Positions 25,145 through 32,685 of a stretch of 64,000 nt of DNA are shown here, in pieces (the stretch's first letter is position 1; each line of letters starts with the position of its first letter). The notes beneath the pieces are model-generated. The model did not search any database. It had not been told where the DNA came from and saw only the letters and a list, made by a program, of their open reading frames with translations. Location of the stretch: the NCBI RefSeq assembly GCF_002216065.1, contig NZ_CP022282.1, positions 4,154,001-4,218,000 of the forward strand, in the 5' to 3' direction. Source of the stretch: Chryseobacterium sp. T16E-39. Its GTDB lineage: Bacteria > Bacteroidota > Bacteroidia > Flavobacteriales > Weeksellaceae. Both the position numbers and the translations under genes were made by a program.

Positions 25145-26350
25145 TTAAGCCAGTCTTTCAATCAAAGCCATATAGAATCCGTCGTAACCTTCGCTAGGCA
25201 TTACTTTTTCATCTTTAATCAGTTTGAAGTCAGGATTGTTTTTAAGAAATTCCTTAACCTGTCCTGTATTTTCTGATGGTAAAATAGAACATGTAGCATA
25301 TACCATTTTTCCACCTTTTTTTACTATTTTGGAATAATCCTGAAGGATTTGTTGTTGTTCGATTTTAATTCTGTCAATGAAGTCCTGGTCAATTTTCCAT
25401 TTGCTGTCCGGATTTCTTTTTAGAACTCCTAAACCTGAACATGGAGCATCGATCAGAAGTCTGTCAGCTTTTTCATGAAGACGTTTGATTACTTTATTAT
25501 CAGAGATCATACGGGTTTCAATATTGTGTGCTCCCGCTCTTTTTGCGCGACGCTTCAATTCGGCCAGCTTCCATTCAAAAATGTCCAACGCGATGATTTG
25601 TCCTTTATTTTCCATTAAAGCAGCAAGGTGAAGTGTTTTTCCACCAGCTCCGGCACAGGCATCAACGACACGCTGTCCTTCTTTTACATCAAGAAAGTAT
25701 CCTATTTTTTGTGAAGAAGCGTCCTGTACTTCAAACAATCCTTCTTTGAAAGCAGTAGTTAAGAAAACATTCTTTTTTTCTTCCAATTGTACAGCGTCCT
25801 GATAATTTCTTACCGTAAAAGAAACTACACCTTCGTCAGATAAATCTGAAATCAGTTCTTTTGGTGTTGTTTTTAGAGAATTTGCTCTTAAAACAGTTGG
25901 AGCCTGCTCGTTTAAAGCTCTCATTTCTTTTTCCCAGCCAGAACCTAATTCTTTTTCCAGAGTTTCAGCTAACCATTCGGGAATAGAATGTTCAATCGCT
26001 TTAGTTGGAACGGTATCTTTTTTCAGCTTAGTAATAATATCAGCGATCTTTATCCCTTCGAATTCTTCAAATCTTTTGTAATTTGTTTTACTCCAAAGTA
26101 AATAGGCAATAATGAGTTTGTAAATGTTGTTAGGCTTTACACCTTCTCCCATATAGTATTCCAAACGTTTCTTCCAACGGATGATATTATAAAAAATCTC
26201 AGAAACGACAGCTCTGTCCTGACTTCCCCATTTTCTATGTGCCTTCAAAAGTCTTTCAATTACTTTATCGGCGTATTTGTTTTTTTCAAAAAATGTTTCC
26301 TGTAGGGCATCGTGAATTCCGATTGCTAAGTTTCTGTGAATAAGTTCCAT
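25145..26350 (-). CDS. RsmB/NOP-family rRNA (cytosine-C5) methyltransferase
   Basis: A 401-residue SAM-dependent RNA m5C methyltransferase. The start is the ATG at 26350 (MELIHRNLAIGIHDALQ), preceded by AGGAGA and a -7 box; the frame runs open to 26563 but that part is low-complexity repeat DNA. An N-terminal NusB-like helical domain (to about 140) precedes the Rossmann domain with VVDACAGAGGKTLHLAALMENKGQIIALDIFEWKL, LLIDAPCSGLGVLKRNPD (motif IV with the TC/PC catalytic loop) and VYATCSILPSENTGQVKEFL (motif VI catalytic Cys). It methylates 16S rRNA, probably C967 as RsmB does; the exact site is inferred. Confidence 0.93.
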   Translation of the reverse strand: MELIHRNLAIGIHDALQETFFEKNKYADKVIERLLKAHRKWGSQDRAVVSEIFYNIIRWKKRLEYYMGEGVKPNNIYKLIIAYLLWSKTNYKRFEEFEGIKIADIITKLKKDTVPTKAIEHSIPEWLAETLEKELGSGWEKEMRALNEQAPTVLRANSLKTTPKELISDLSDEGVVSFTVRNYQDAVQLEEKKNVFLTTAFKEGLFEVQDASSQKIGYFLDVKEGQRVVDACAGAGGKTLHLAALMENKGQIIALDIFEWKLAELKRRAKRAGAHNIETRMISDNKVIKRLHEKADRLLIDAPCSGLGVLKRNPDSKWKIDQDFIDRIKIEQQQILQDYSKIVKKGGKMVYATCSILPSENTGQVKEFLKNNPDFKLIKDEKVMPSEGYDGFYMALIERLA

Positions 26351-26375
26351 AATTGCTTCTCCTGTTTTCAATCTG

Positions 26376-26383
26376 CAAAAGTA
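26376..26383 (-). promoter_or_regulatory. -7 element of the rRNA methyltransferase promoter
   Basis: Minus-strand TACTTTTG, a perfect TAnnTTTG, 25 nt before the ATG at 26350. Confidence 0.55.
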
Positions 26384-26394
26384 CAAATTATAGT

Positions 26395-26602
26395 GGAGAG
26401 ATGAAAATGGGAGTTGAAAATGGAAAGTTGAAAGTTGAAAATGGAAAGTGGAGAGGATGATGGATAAGCAGTGATGGACATAGGACAAAGAATATAAACA
26501 TAGAATAAAGAATAATGAGAAATAATAAATTTCGCAACATTCTTTCCACTTTTCCACTTTCACTTTTCCATTTTCAACTTTCCACTTTTAATTTCCCTCT
26601 TG
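26395..26602. repeat. intergenic inverted repeat built from GTTGAAAATGGAAA units
   Basis: The left arm (about 26395-26457) has tandem GTTGAAA/GTTGAAAATGGAAA units. The right arm (about 26540-26598) carries the complement (for example CCATTTTCAACTTTCCAC at 26568-26585). An AT-rich spacer of about 85 nt lies between. The arms are purine-rich on one side and pyrimidine-rich on the other. No ORF is present. Confidence 0.6.
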
Positions 26603-26631
26603 ATTCCATCATTCAAAAAGCCCTACCTTTG
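26600..26631 (+). promoter_or_regulatory. promoter of yjdM
   Basis: TTG (26600-26602), 21-bp spacer, TACCTTTG (26624-26631, perfect TAnnTTTG), 14 nt before the ATG at 26646. Confidence 0.65.
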
Positions 26632-26645
26632 TAAAAAAATAAGAT

Positions 26646-26990
26646 ATGAGTGATGTTGTTCTTTGTCCAAAGTGTGGTTCTGAATTTACTTATCCCAGTG
26701 ATAATATGACGGTTTGTTCTCAGTGTTTCTATGAATGGAATGCTGAAGAAGCGGCTTCAGAATCTGCCAATGCAGGGAAAATATTTGATTCCAATGGAAA
26801 TGAATTGCAGGACGGTGATTCCGTAGTAGTGATTAAAGATCTACCGGTAAAAGGGGCTCCAAAACCAGTAAAGGCGGGGACTAAAGTAAAAAATATACGC
26901 TTAAGACCTGATAGTGATCACAATATCGACTGTAAGATTGACGGTTTTGGATCAATGGCTCTGAAATCAGAGTTTGTAAAGAAAGCGTAG
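26646..26990 (+). CDS. yjdM: YjdM/PhnA-family zinc-ribbon protein
   Basis: A 114-residue PhnA/YjdM protein. The N-terminal zinc ribbon [27 protein letters not shown] (two CxxC knuckles) is followed by the KOW-like PhnA domain with [39 protein letters not shown] and the ending [19 protein letters not shown]. Despite the 'alkylphosphonate uptake' label often attached, no phosphonate role is established. It is monocistronic with a clear promoter and terminator. Confidence 0.95.
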   Translation: MSDVVLCPKCGSEFTYPSDNMTVCSQCFYEWNAEEAASESANAGKIFDSNGNELQDGDSVVVIKDLPVKGAPKPVKAGTKVKNIRLRPDSDHNIDCKIDGFGSMALKSEFVKKA

Positions 26991-27015
26991 AAAAATTTTG
27001 ATTATATATATTATG

Positions 27016-27035
27016 AATGCGTCTTAAGACGCATT
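27016..27035 (+). terminator. yjdM terminator
   Basis: A perfect 8-bp stem AATGCGTC/GACGCATT with a TTAA loop and a T run. Confidence 0.85.
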
Positions 27036-27268
27036 TTTTATTTACAGAGCATAAAAAAAGGAAAAGATTGGACAGTGTAATCTTTCAAAGACTAGATTGC
27101 AGGAATCTGCTAATGTTTGTCCTGGAGGCAGAAAGAGAATTAACCAAAAGTTTCCTTATGCTGTGGAAACACAAATGTAAGGAAAAGTTTTCAGAGCGAA
27201 TTTAAGGGATGGGGAATTTTATCCACAAATTAACAATAAGTGTCATAAAATGTGTTAATTAAGAGGAG

Positions 27269-27405
27269 GGTGAAAAGGCAAAATGGCTGAAAAGCGAAAC
27301 TGCTAATTTGTAAAACTGTAAAATTGGTTGTTGTTGAACGATTCATTGGCAAATTAACGATTCTGCAATTTTGCGATTTTGCCTTTCAGCCATTTTACAT
27401 TTTAC
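27269..27405. repeat. intergenic inverted repeat, 'GCTAATTTGTAAAAC' family
   Basis: The outer arms share GGGT-AAAA and AAAATGGCTGAAA-GC (left 27269-27300, right the complement in 27383-27405). The interior carries GCTAATTTGTAAAACTGT (27302-27319), which recurs with one change at 36637-36654 and with two changes beside the four-helix-bundle gene (886-903, minus). It ends 3 nt before the stop codon of the minus-strand ABC gene. Confidence 0.6.
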
Positions 27406-27408
27406 CCA

Positions 27409-28344
27409 TTAACCAAAAGTGATCCTAACAGGGTTTTCCAGCTTATCACTACTATAAACAATAAGCTCCCTATTGTTAGCATTGATTTTATTCCAATAGT
27501 GGTTTCCGGCAAATCTGCTTTCGAGTACTTCAGCATCAAAACCACTTTCAGAAACTTTTATTTCATGGGGGTAATAAGAGAATTTAGGAATGCCAAAATC
27601 TTTCATTTCATTTTCAGTGAAAATATTGACCTCTCCAAAAAGTTTGGCAACGTAAGCATTATAAGGATCTTTATAGGTTTCTTCAGGACTTGTATTCTGA
27701 ATTAATCTTCCGTTTTGGAGAATTACAATCTGATCCACCCAAGGCATAATATCCTGAAGTTCGTGGGTAGAAATAATTAAAGAAATTTTGTGTTGTTTTA
27801 CATATCTGAAGAGCCTTTCACGAAGTTCTATTTTTCTGGGAAAATCGATGTTGCTGAAAGGTTCATCCAGGATAAGGAGTTTAGGCAGAACCGAAAGGGC
27901 TCTTGCAATAGCAACTCTCTGCTGTTGGCCTCCACTGAGGTTTTTTGGGAAAACCTGAGCATATTCTTCCAGTCCTACTACTTCCAGTAGCTCAGTTACG
28001 ATTTCGCTTTTCTTAGACAGGTTAATATTTGAAATAAACTTTCCTACGTTATCAGCAACTGTAGAATAGGGCATAAGATCGAAATTCTGAGCGACAAATT
28101 TCATTTCAGGCTCTCCGGGAACAAGATTTCCTTTTGGCCCTAAAAGCGGGATATTGTCAAAGATGATCTCTCCTTTTTCCCAATCTAAAAGTCCATAAAT
28201 TAAATTGAGTAATGTAGATTTCCCACATCCGCTTTCGCCTGCCAATGCTATGATTTTACCTTCTTCAAATCTCATATTGAGGTTTTGAAACAGGGGCTGA
28301 TCTTTACGATGGGAAAAATATAAATTGTTTATCTCTAATAGCAT
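27409..28344 (-). CDS. ABC transporter ATP-binding protein
   Basis: A 311-residue ABC ATPase. Motifs are complete: Walker A GESGCGKST (about 35-43), Q-loop FVAQNFDLMPY, signature LSGGQQQRVAIARAL, Walker B LLILDEPFSNID and the H-loop ISTHE. Residues beyond about 225 form an extension that may be a regulatory or TOBE-like domain (FGIPKFSYYPHEIKVSESGFDAEVLESRFAGNHYWNKI), as in importers of the spermidine/sulfate/Fe3+ group. No permease or binding-protein gene is adjacent, so the substrate is unknown. The -7 box ends 4 nt before its ATG. Confidence 0.92.
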   Translation of the reverse strand: MLLEINNLYFSHRKDQPLFQNLNMRFEEGKIIALAGESGCGKSTLLNLIYGLLDWEKGEIIFDNIPLLGPKGNLVPGEPEMKFVAQNFDLMPYSTVADNVGKFISNINLSKKSEIVTELLEVVGLEEYAQVFPKNLSGGQQQRVAIARALSVLPKLLILDEPFSNIDFPRKIELRERLFRYVKQHKISLIISTHELQDIMPWVDQIVILQNGRLIQNTSPEETYKDPYNAYVAKLFGEVNIFTENEMKDFGIPKFSYYPHEIKVSESGFDAEVLESRFAGNHYWNKINANNRELIVYSSDKLENPVRITFG

Positions 28345-28348
28345 AGTA

Positions 28349-28356
28349 CAAATGTA
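28349..28356 (-). promoter_or_regulatory. -7 element of the ABC ATPase promoter
   Basis: Minus-strand TACATTTG, a perfect TAnnTTTG, 4 nt before the ATG at 28344, implying a leaderless mRNA. Confidence 0.65.
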
Positions 28357-28419
28357 GTATTTTTATAAAAGAATTATTTTTTTTATTATCTTAGCGAACG
28401 TAATAAATAAATATCAAAG

Positions 28420-29079
28420 ATGAGAAAAAAACTGTTTTATTTCGTTATCCCTGCCGTTTTTGCTACCGCTGTGGTTGTTTCTTGTAAAAAAGATAAACCG
28501 CTTACAAGTGAGAGTAATGACGTTGCAACAACAAAAGATGGTGCCCAATATGTATTGGATACTTTAAATAGTAAAATAGAATGGAAAGGATATAAGGTTT
28601 TTAAATCTGAAAGTACAAGCCACTTTGGAACAATTAAGTTTGAAAGTGGTGATCTTACGGTTAAAGATGGAAAACTTGAAAGTGGAAAATTCGTTGCTGA
28701 TATGAATTCTCTGACGTCAGTAGACTTGAAAGATGATGCTGATCAGTTAGGAAAACTAAACGGACATTTGAAGAGCGGTGATTTTTTTGAAGTTGAAAAA
28801 TTCCCAACAGCTTCTTATGAGATCACTAAAGTAACACCAGCTGCTGAAGGTGATTATAATACTTTGTTAGATGGTAACCTGACGATCAAAGGAATTACAA
28901 AACCTCTTCAGCTTAAGGCTAATGTTTCTGTAAAAGAAGGAGAGATCAGCGTGGCAACTGAGCCAAAAGATATTAAAAGAGAAGAGTTTGGGGTGAAATT
29001 CCAGGCTCCTGCTGAAAACGGGGTCATTAAAGATGAGGTAACTCTTCAGATCAACGTTAAAGCTTTAGAAAAGAAATAA
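28420..29079 (+). CDS. YceI-family lipoprotein
   Basis: A 219-residue YceI/lipocalin-like protein with a lipoprotein signal (FATAVVVSCKKDKP; lipidated Cys about 22). The YceI domain spans about 48-217: YVLDTLNSKIEWKGYKVFKSESTSHFGTIKFESGDLTV, then GKLNGHLKSGDFFEVEKFPTASYEITKV, GNLTIKGITKPLQLKANV and REEFGVKF. YceI proteins bind isoprenoid-like lipids in a beta-barrel. It is probably on the periplasmic side of a membrane. It is divergent from the ABC ATPase gene. Confidence 0.94.
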   Translation: MRKKLFYFVIPAVFATAVVVSCKKDKPLTSESNDVATTKDGAQYVLDTLNSKIEWKGYKVFKSESTSHFGTIKFESGDLTVKDGKLESGKFVADMNSLTSVDLKDDADQLGKLNGHLKSGDFFEVEKFPTASYEITKVTPAAEGDYNTLLDGNLTIKGITKPLQLKANVSVKEGEISVATEPKDIKREEFGVKFQAPAENGVIKDEVTLQINVKALEKK

Positions 29080-29111
29080 TTTTTTTATTTAAGTGAAATA
29101 AGTGATTGAAG

Positions 29112-29134
29112 TCTGCCTCTGAATAAGGGGCAGA
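29112..29134 (+). terminator. terminator after the YceI gene
   Basis: The stem TCTGCC(T)C/G(G)GGCAGA (29112-29119, 29127-29134), one wobble, followed by seven T. Confidence 0.8.
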
Positions 29135-29177
29135 TTTTTTTATGATAAAATAAGAAAGTTTTTAAACTGAAAAATCG

Positions 29178-29185
29178 TATTTTTG
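29178..29185 (+). promoter_or_regulatory. -7 element of the pheS promoter
   Basis: TATTTTTG, perfect TAnnTTTG, 25 nt before the ATG at 29211. Confidence 0.55.
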
Positions 29186-29210
29186 CAAAACATTTTGAAA
29201 GGGTAAAATA

Positions 29211-30221
29211 ATGATAGAAAAGATAGAAGAACTACTCATTGAAGTAAACAGCTTCAATACTACATCTAAAGAGGAAATCGAAAATTTCCGAATCAAGTAT
29301 AATGGTAAAAAGGGAGTTCTAAACGATTTTTACGAAACATTAAAAGAAGTTCCTAATGATCAGAAGAAAGAATTCGGGCAAAAGGTTAATTCTTTAAAGC
29401 AGGCTATTGCTGTAAAATTAGAAGACTTGAAAAGTGCTTCTGCATCTTCTATTATAGTAGAAAAAGATGATCTTACAAAACCTGCTTTTCCCTTGGAGCT
29501 TGGATCAAGACATCCTATCAACCTTGTAAAGAACAGAATTATTGAGATTTTTAAATCCATTGGATTTGCTGTAGCAGATGGACCTGAAATTGAAGATGAC
29601 TGGCATAACTTTACAGCACTTAATCTTCCAGAATATCATCCGGCAAGAGATATGCAGGATACTTTCTTTATTGAACAGAATCCGGATATTCTATTGAGAA
29701 CTCATACTTCTTCTGTACAGATCCGATACATGGAAGAAAACCAACCGCCAATTAGAATTTTATCTCCTGGAAGAGTTTTCAGAAATGAGGCAATTTCTTC
29801 ACGTTCTCACTGTATTTTCCATCAGATAGAAGGATTGTATATTGACGAGAATGTGAGCTTTGCAGATTTAAAGCAAACAATCCAGTTCTTCACTACTGAG
29901 CTTTTTGGAAAATCTAAAATCAGAATGAGACCTTCATTCTTCCCTTTCACTGAGCCAAGTGCTGAGATTGATGTGTATTGGGGATTAAATTCTGAAACAG
30001 ATTACAGAATCACGAAAGGTACAGGATGGCTGGAAATTATGGGATGTGGAATGGTAGACCCTGCCGTACTAAAAAATGTAAATATCGATTCTGAAAAATA
30101 TTCAGGATATGCATTCGGAATGGGAATTGAAAGAATCACAATGCTTCTTTACCAGATGAGTGATATCAGAATGTTCTTTGAAAATGATATCAGAACTTTA
30201 GAACAGTTTAAAACTTTATAA
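29211..30221 (+). CDS. pheS: phenylalanine--tRNA ligase alpha subunit
   Basis: A 336-residue PheS. Residues 1-85 form the coiled-coil tRNA-binding arm. The class II catalytic core follows with [52 protein letters not shown] (motif 1 region), [36 protein letters not shown] (motif 2) and [28 protein letters not shown] (motif 3). It charges tRNA-Phe together with PheT, whose gene is not adjacent. Length is typical. Confidence 0.97.
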   Translation: MIEKIEELLIEVNSFNTTSKEEIENFRIKYNGKKGVLNDFYETLKEVPNDQKKEFGQKVNSLKQAIAVKLEDLKSASASSIIVEKDDLTKPAFPLELGSRHPINLVKNRIIEIFKSIGFAVADGPEIEDDWHNFTALNLPEYHPARDMQDTFFIEQNPDILLRTHTSSVQIRYMEENQPPIRILSPGRVFRNEAISSRSHCIFHQIEGLYIDENVSFADLKQTIQFFTTELFGKSKIRMRPSFFPFTEPSAEIDVYWGLNSETDYRITKGTGWLEIMGCGMVDPAVLKNVNIDSEKYSGYAFGMGIERITMLLYQMSDIRMFFENDIRTLEQFKTL

Positions 30222-30224
30222 TAT

Positions 30225-30255
30225 AAAAAGCCTCCGGTTAAATCGGAGGCTTTTT
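30225..30255. terminator. bidirectional terminator between pheS and the DUF3108 gene
   Basis: A perfect 12-bp stem AAAAAGCCTCCG/CGGAGGCTTTTT with a 7-nt loop between convergent genes. Confidence 0.9.
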
Positions 30256-30285
30256 TTTATTTTCTAATCCTATTTTCTCGATTTT

Positions 30286-31056
30286 TTACTTAGAAAATTT
30301 TAAAGGATACTTTACATTTTTAAAATCATCAATACTTGCTTTTAAAGAACCTACTGCCAGTTCTGCTTTCAATAGCATAGGAACGTGATTAGCGTCATTG
30401 GAAACCCACATAGTCACGCCTTCTTTTTCTTTAAATACTCTTCCACTAATTACTGATGGGATTATTTTTAAGCAGTTAATGACTCCGAATTTTGTCTTAA
30501 GATTTTCTGTTCCTACCACCTTCAGCTGAAAAGGAAACATTTCATCATCAATCCATACATTCATGTTAATTACGGTTCCTACTTTTAATTCACTCTGGCT
30601 TTGACTTCTTAGGTAATAAAAACAGGAAAGCATATCCTGTACTCCTTTTACTGATTTGATTATTTTAGAACCATTGGCAGGAGTTTTCTTATCTGTTAGG
30701 ATGAGGGTGTTATTATCATGGTTGAAGACCGTTTCAAAATGTTGACGGTAGCTTCCTTCTTTTACATTTCGTACATAAAAACTAGGAAGGCCTGTTTCTG
30801 TATTGATAAAGCTTTCATACAAATCATCTACCTTGAAAAAAGCTTTAACAGCACCTGAAGTTTGCCCTGTTCCCTTTACATAAAGATGTGGAATACCTTT
30901 GTAAGTAGTTTTTTGCGTTGTTAATGTTGCGTTTCCAGCAGTTAAAATTCCGTAATGGATTCTAAAAGTAATGGATTCACCATCTGCAATGTTATCGATC
31001 TGGGCAAAACCTAGATAGAATGCGAATAACGCAATAATAGTAAGGATTTTCTTCAT
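30286..31056 (-). CDS. exported DUF3108 protein
   Basis: A 256-residue secreted or periplasmic protein with a signal peptide (MKKILTIIALFAFYLGFAQ) and one DUF3108 domain. ESITFRIHYGILTAGNATLTTQKTTYKG at the N-terminus, RSQSQSELKVGTVINMNVWIDDEMFPFQLKVVGTENLKTKFGVINCLKIIPSV and VWVSNDANHVPMLLKAEL are the family's typical lines. DUF3108 is a LolA/LolB-like beta fold; its role is unknown. It is monocistronic, convergent with pheS. Confidence 0.9.
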   Translation of the reverse strand: MKKILTIIALFAFYLGFAQIDNIADGESITFRIHYGILTAGNATLTTQKTTYKGIPHLYVKGTGQTSGAVKAFFKVDDLYESFINTETGLPSFYVRNVKEGSYRQHFETVFNHDNNTLILTDKKTPANGSKIIKSVKGVQDMLSCFYYLRSQSQSELKVGTVINMNVWIDDEMFPFQLKVVGTENLKTKFGVINCLKIIPSVISGRVFKEKEGVTMWVSNDANHVPMLLKAELAVGSLKASIDDFKNVKYPLKFSK

Positions 31057-31171
31057 GTTATGGTTTTTACAAAAACGCTGCCAAAATTTAAAAAATTCTG
31101 TTTTTCCCGTTATTTGATAAATCTCAGGTTTTTATTTAGACTCAATTAAATCAGCTTCGCGTTAAAATTAG

Positions 31172-31179
31172 TAAATTTG
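31172..31179 (+). promoter_or_regulatory. -7 element of the ferredoxin reductase promoter
   Basis: TAAATTTG, perfect TAnnTTTG, 27 nt before the ATG at 31207. Confidence 0.55.
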
Positions 31180-31206
31180 CAGTTATATGTAAAATTAAAT
31201 TTTGTT

Positions 31207-32262
31207 ATGATTACTACCGATATATTGATTATAGGAGCCGGACCCACTGGACTTTTTGCAGTATTTGAAGCAGGTTTGCTTAAAATGAAATGTCATATTA
31301 TAGATGCTCTTCCTCAGCCAGGAGGGCAGCTTGCTGAACTTTATCCTAAAAAACCTATTTTCGATATTCCGGGTTACCCTTCGGTAAATGCTGGAGAATT
31401 GGTAGATAATTTAATGGAACAGATCAAGCAGTTTCAGCCAGGATTTACATTGGGTGAGACGGCGGTTTCTTATACCAAAGTAGATGACGAATGGTTTGAA
31501 GTGATTACAAACAAAGGAACAGTACACAGAGCTAAAGCAATTGCTATTGCTGGAGGTTTAGGGACTTTCGAGCCTAGAAAGCCTGCGATGGATAATATTG
31601 CTGACTATGAAGAAAAAGGTCTGGAATATTTCATCAAGGAGCCTGAACATTTCAGAAATAAAAAAGTAGTGATTGCCGGTGGTGGTGATTCTGCATTGGA
31701 CTGGAGTATTTTCTTGTCAAATGTAGCCAGTGAGGTTACTTTAATCCACAGAAGAAATGAGTTCAGAGGTGCTTTGGATTCTGTAGAAAAAGTACAGGAT
31801 CTTAAGAATGAAGGTAAAATAAAATTGATCACTCCGGCTGAAGTTACAGCAATCAAGGGTGATGGAAAGGTTGAAGCGATTACGATTGTAAAAGATGGAG
31901 AAGAAGCTTATGATCTTGAAACTGATTATTTTATTCCATTATTCGGACTGACACCGAAATTAGGAGAGATTGCTAACTGGGGATTGAATATTGAGAAAAA
32001 TGCTATTGTTGTAAACAATGCTTTAGACTATCAGACCAATCTTGAAGGGATTTATGCAATTGGGGATATCAATACCTATCCGGGAAAATTGAAATTGATC
32101 CTATGTGGTTTCCATGAGGCGACACTGATGTGCCAAAGTGTTTACAACAGACTGAATCCAGGTAAAAAATACGTTTTAAAATATACCACCGTAAGTGGAG
32201 TAGATGGTTTTGACGGAAGCCGAAAAGAAGCAGAGAAGGCAGTTGTGAAAAAAATTGACTAA
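31207..32262 (+). CDS. ferredoxin--NADP+ reductase (thioredoxin reductase-like type)
   Basis: A 351-residue flavoprotein starting at the ATG at 31207; upstream codons from 31177 overlap the promoter. The FAD loop DILIIGAGPTGLFAVFEAG and NAD(P) loop KVVIAGGGDSALDWSIFLSN are clear, with the second FAD motif LEGIYAIGDINTYPGKLKL. The CxxC redox pair of thioredoxin reductases is absent, which fits the bacterial TrxR-like ferredoxin/flavodoxin-NADP reductases (YumC type). The next gene, 12 nt downstream, encodes a 2Fe-2S ferredoxin, its likely electron partner. Confidence 0.94.
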   Translation: MITTDILIIGAGPTGLFAVFEAGLLKMKCHIIDALPQPGGQLAELYPKKPIFDIPGYPSVNAGELVDNLMEQIKQFQPGFTLGETAVSYTKVDDEWFEVITNKGTVHRAKAIAIAGGLGTFEPRKPAMDNIADYEEKGLEYFIKEPEHFRNKKVVIAGGGDSALDWSIFLSNVASEVTLIHRRNEFRGALDSVEKVQDLKNEGKIKLITPAEVTAIKGDGKVEAITIVKDGEEAYDLETDYFIPLFGLTPKLGEIANWGLNIEKNAIVVNNALDYQTNLEGIYAIGDINTYPGKLKLILCGFHEATLMCQSVYNRLNPGKKYVLKYTTVSGVDGFDGSRKEAEKAVVKKID

Positions 32263-32274
32263 TTTTGCAAAATT

Positions 32275-32604
32275 ATGTCAGATATCAATATAAAAATCAC
32301 CGATAGGGAGGGGGTCGCTCATGATGTTGTAGCGCCAACGGATATGTCCATGAACTTAATGGAAATTATCCGTTCCTATGAATTAGCAGAAGAAGGAACA
32401 ATTGGTGTTTGTGGAGGAATGGCGATGTGTGCTTCTTGCCAGGTATACGTGATCAATGATCCGGGACTGGTAGAAATGGGAGATGAAGAAGATGCAATGC
32501 TTGCAGAAGCTTTCCATGTGAAAGAGAACAGCAGACTGGGATGCCAGCTGCATATGGTGGAAGAAATGGAAGGACTTGAAGTGGAGATTGCTCCGTACCC
32601 TTAA
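32275..32604 (+). CDS. 2Fe-2S ferredoxin (adrenodoxin type)
   Basis: A 109-residue [2Fe-2S] ferredoxin. The cluster cysteines are in VCGGMAMCASCQVYV (C-x5-C-x2-C) and SRLGCQLHM. The N-terminal beta strands IKITDREGVAHDVVAP and the MSMNLMEIIRSYELAEEGTIG segment match the adrenodoxin/ISC Fdx group. It lies 12 nt after the NADP+ reductase gene, so the pair probably moves electrons from NADPH to an unknown acceptor. Confidence 0.94.
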   Translation: MSDINIKITDREGVAHDVVAPTDMSMNLMEIIRSYELAEEGTIGVCGGMAMCASCQVYVINDPGLVEMGDEEDAMLAEAFHVKENSRLGCQLHMVEEMEGLEVEIAPYP

Positions 32605-32627
32605 GAAATTTTTTAATCTAAAATAAT

Positions 32628-32656
32628 AAAACTCACGAAAATTTTTCGTGAGTTTT
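32628..32656. terminator. bidirectional terminator between ferredoxin and prolyl oligopeptidase genes
   Basis: A 13-bp stem AAAACTCACGAAA/TTTCGTGAGTTTT with a 3-nt nominal loop between convergent genes. Confidence 0.88.
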
Positions 32657-32685
32657 TATTTTCAATATCGCTAAAAATACGGTTG

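Larger units (their letters stand above)
26991..27408. other. 418-bp intergenic region: terminator, featureless DNA and an inverted repeat
   Basis: After the yjdM terminator (27016-27035), about 230 bases hold no convincing gene; a short open frame at 27017-27205 starts inside the terminator. The right third is an imperfect inverted repeat (27269-27405) ending at the stop codon of the ABC ATPase gene. Confidence 0.6.

Noticed and set aside
27017..27205. A 62-codon plus-strand frame after yjdM
   Set aside because: It begins inside the yjdM terminator hairpin and has no upstream signal.
27219..27227. TTATCCACA, a perfect DnaA-box sequence
   Set aside because: Single copy with no cluster, no dnaA/dnaN nearby and no AT-rich unwinding element; not an origin on this evidence.
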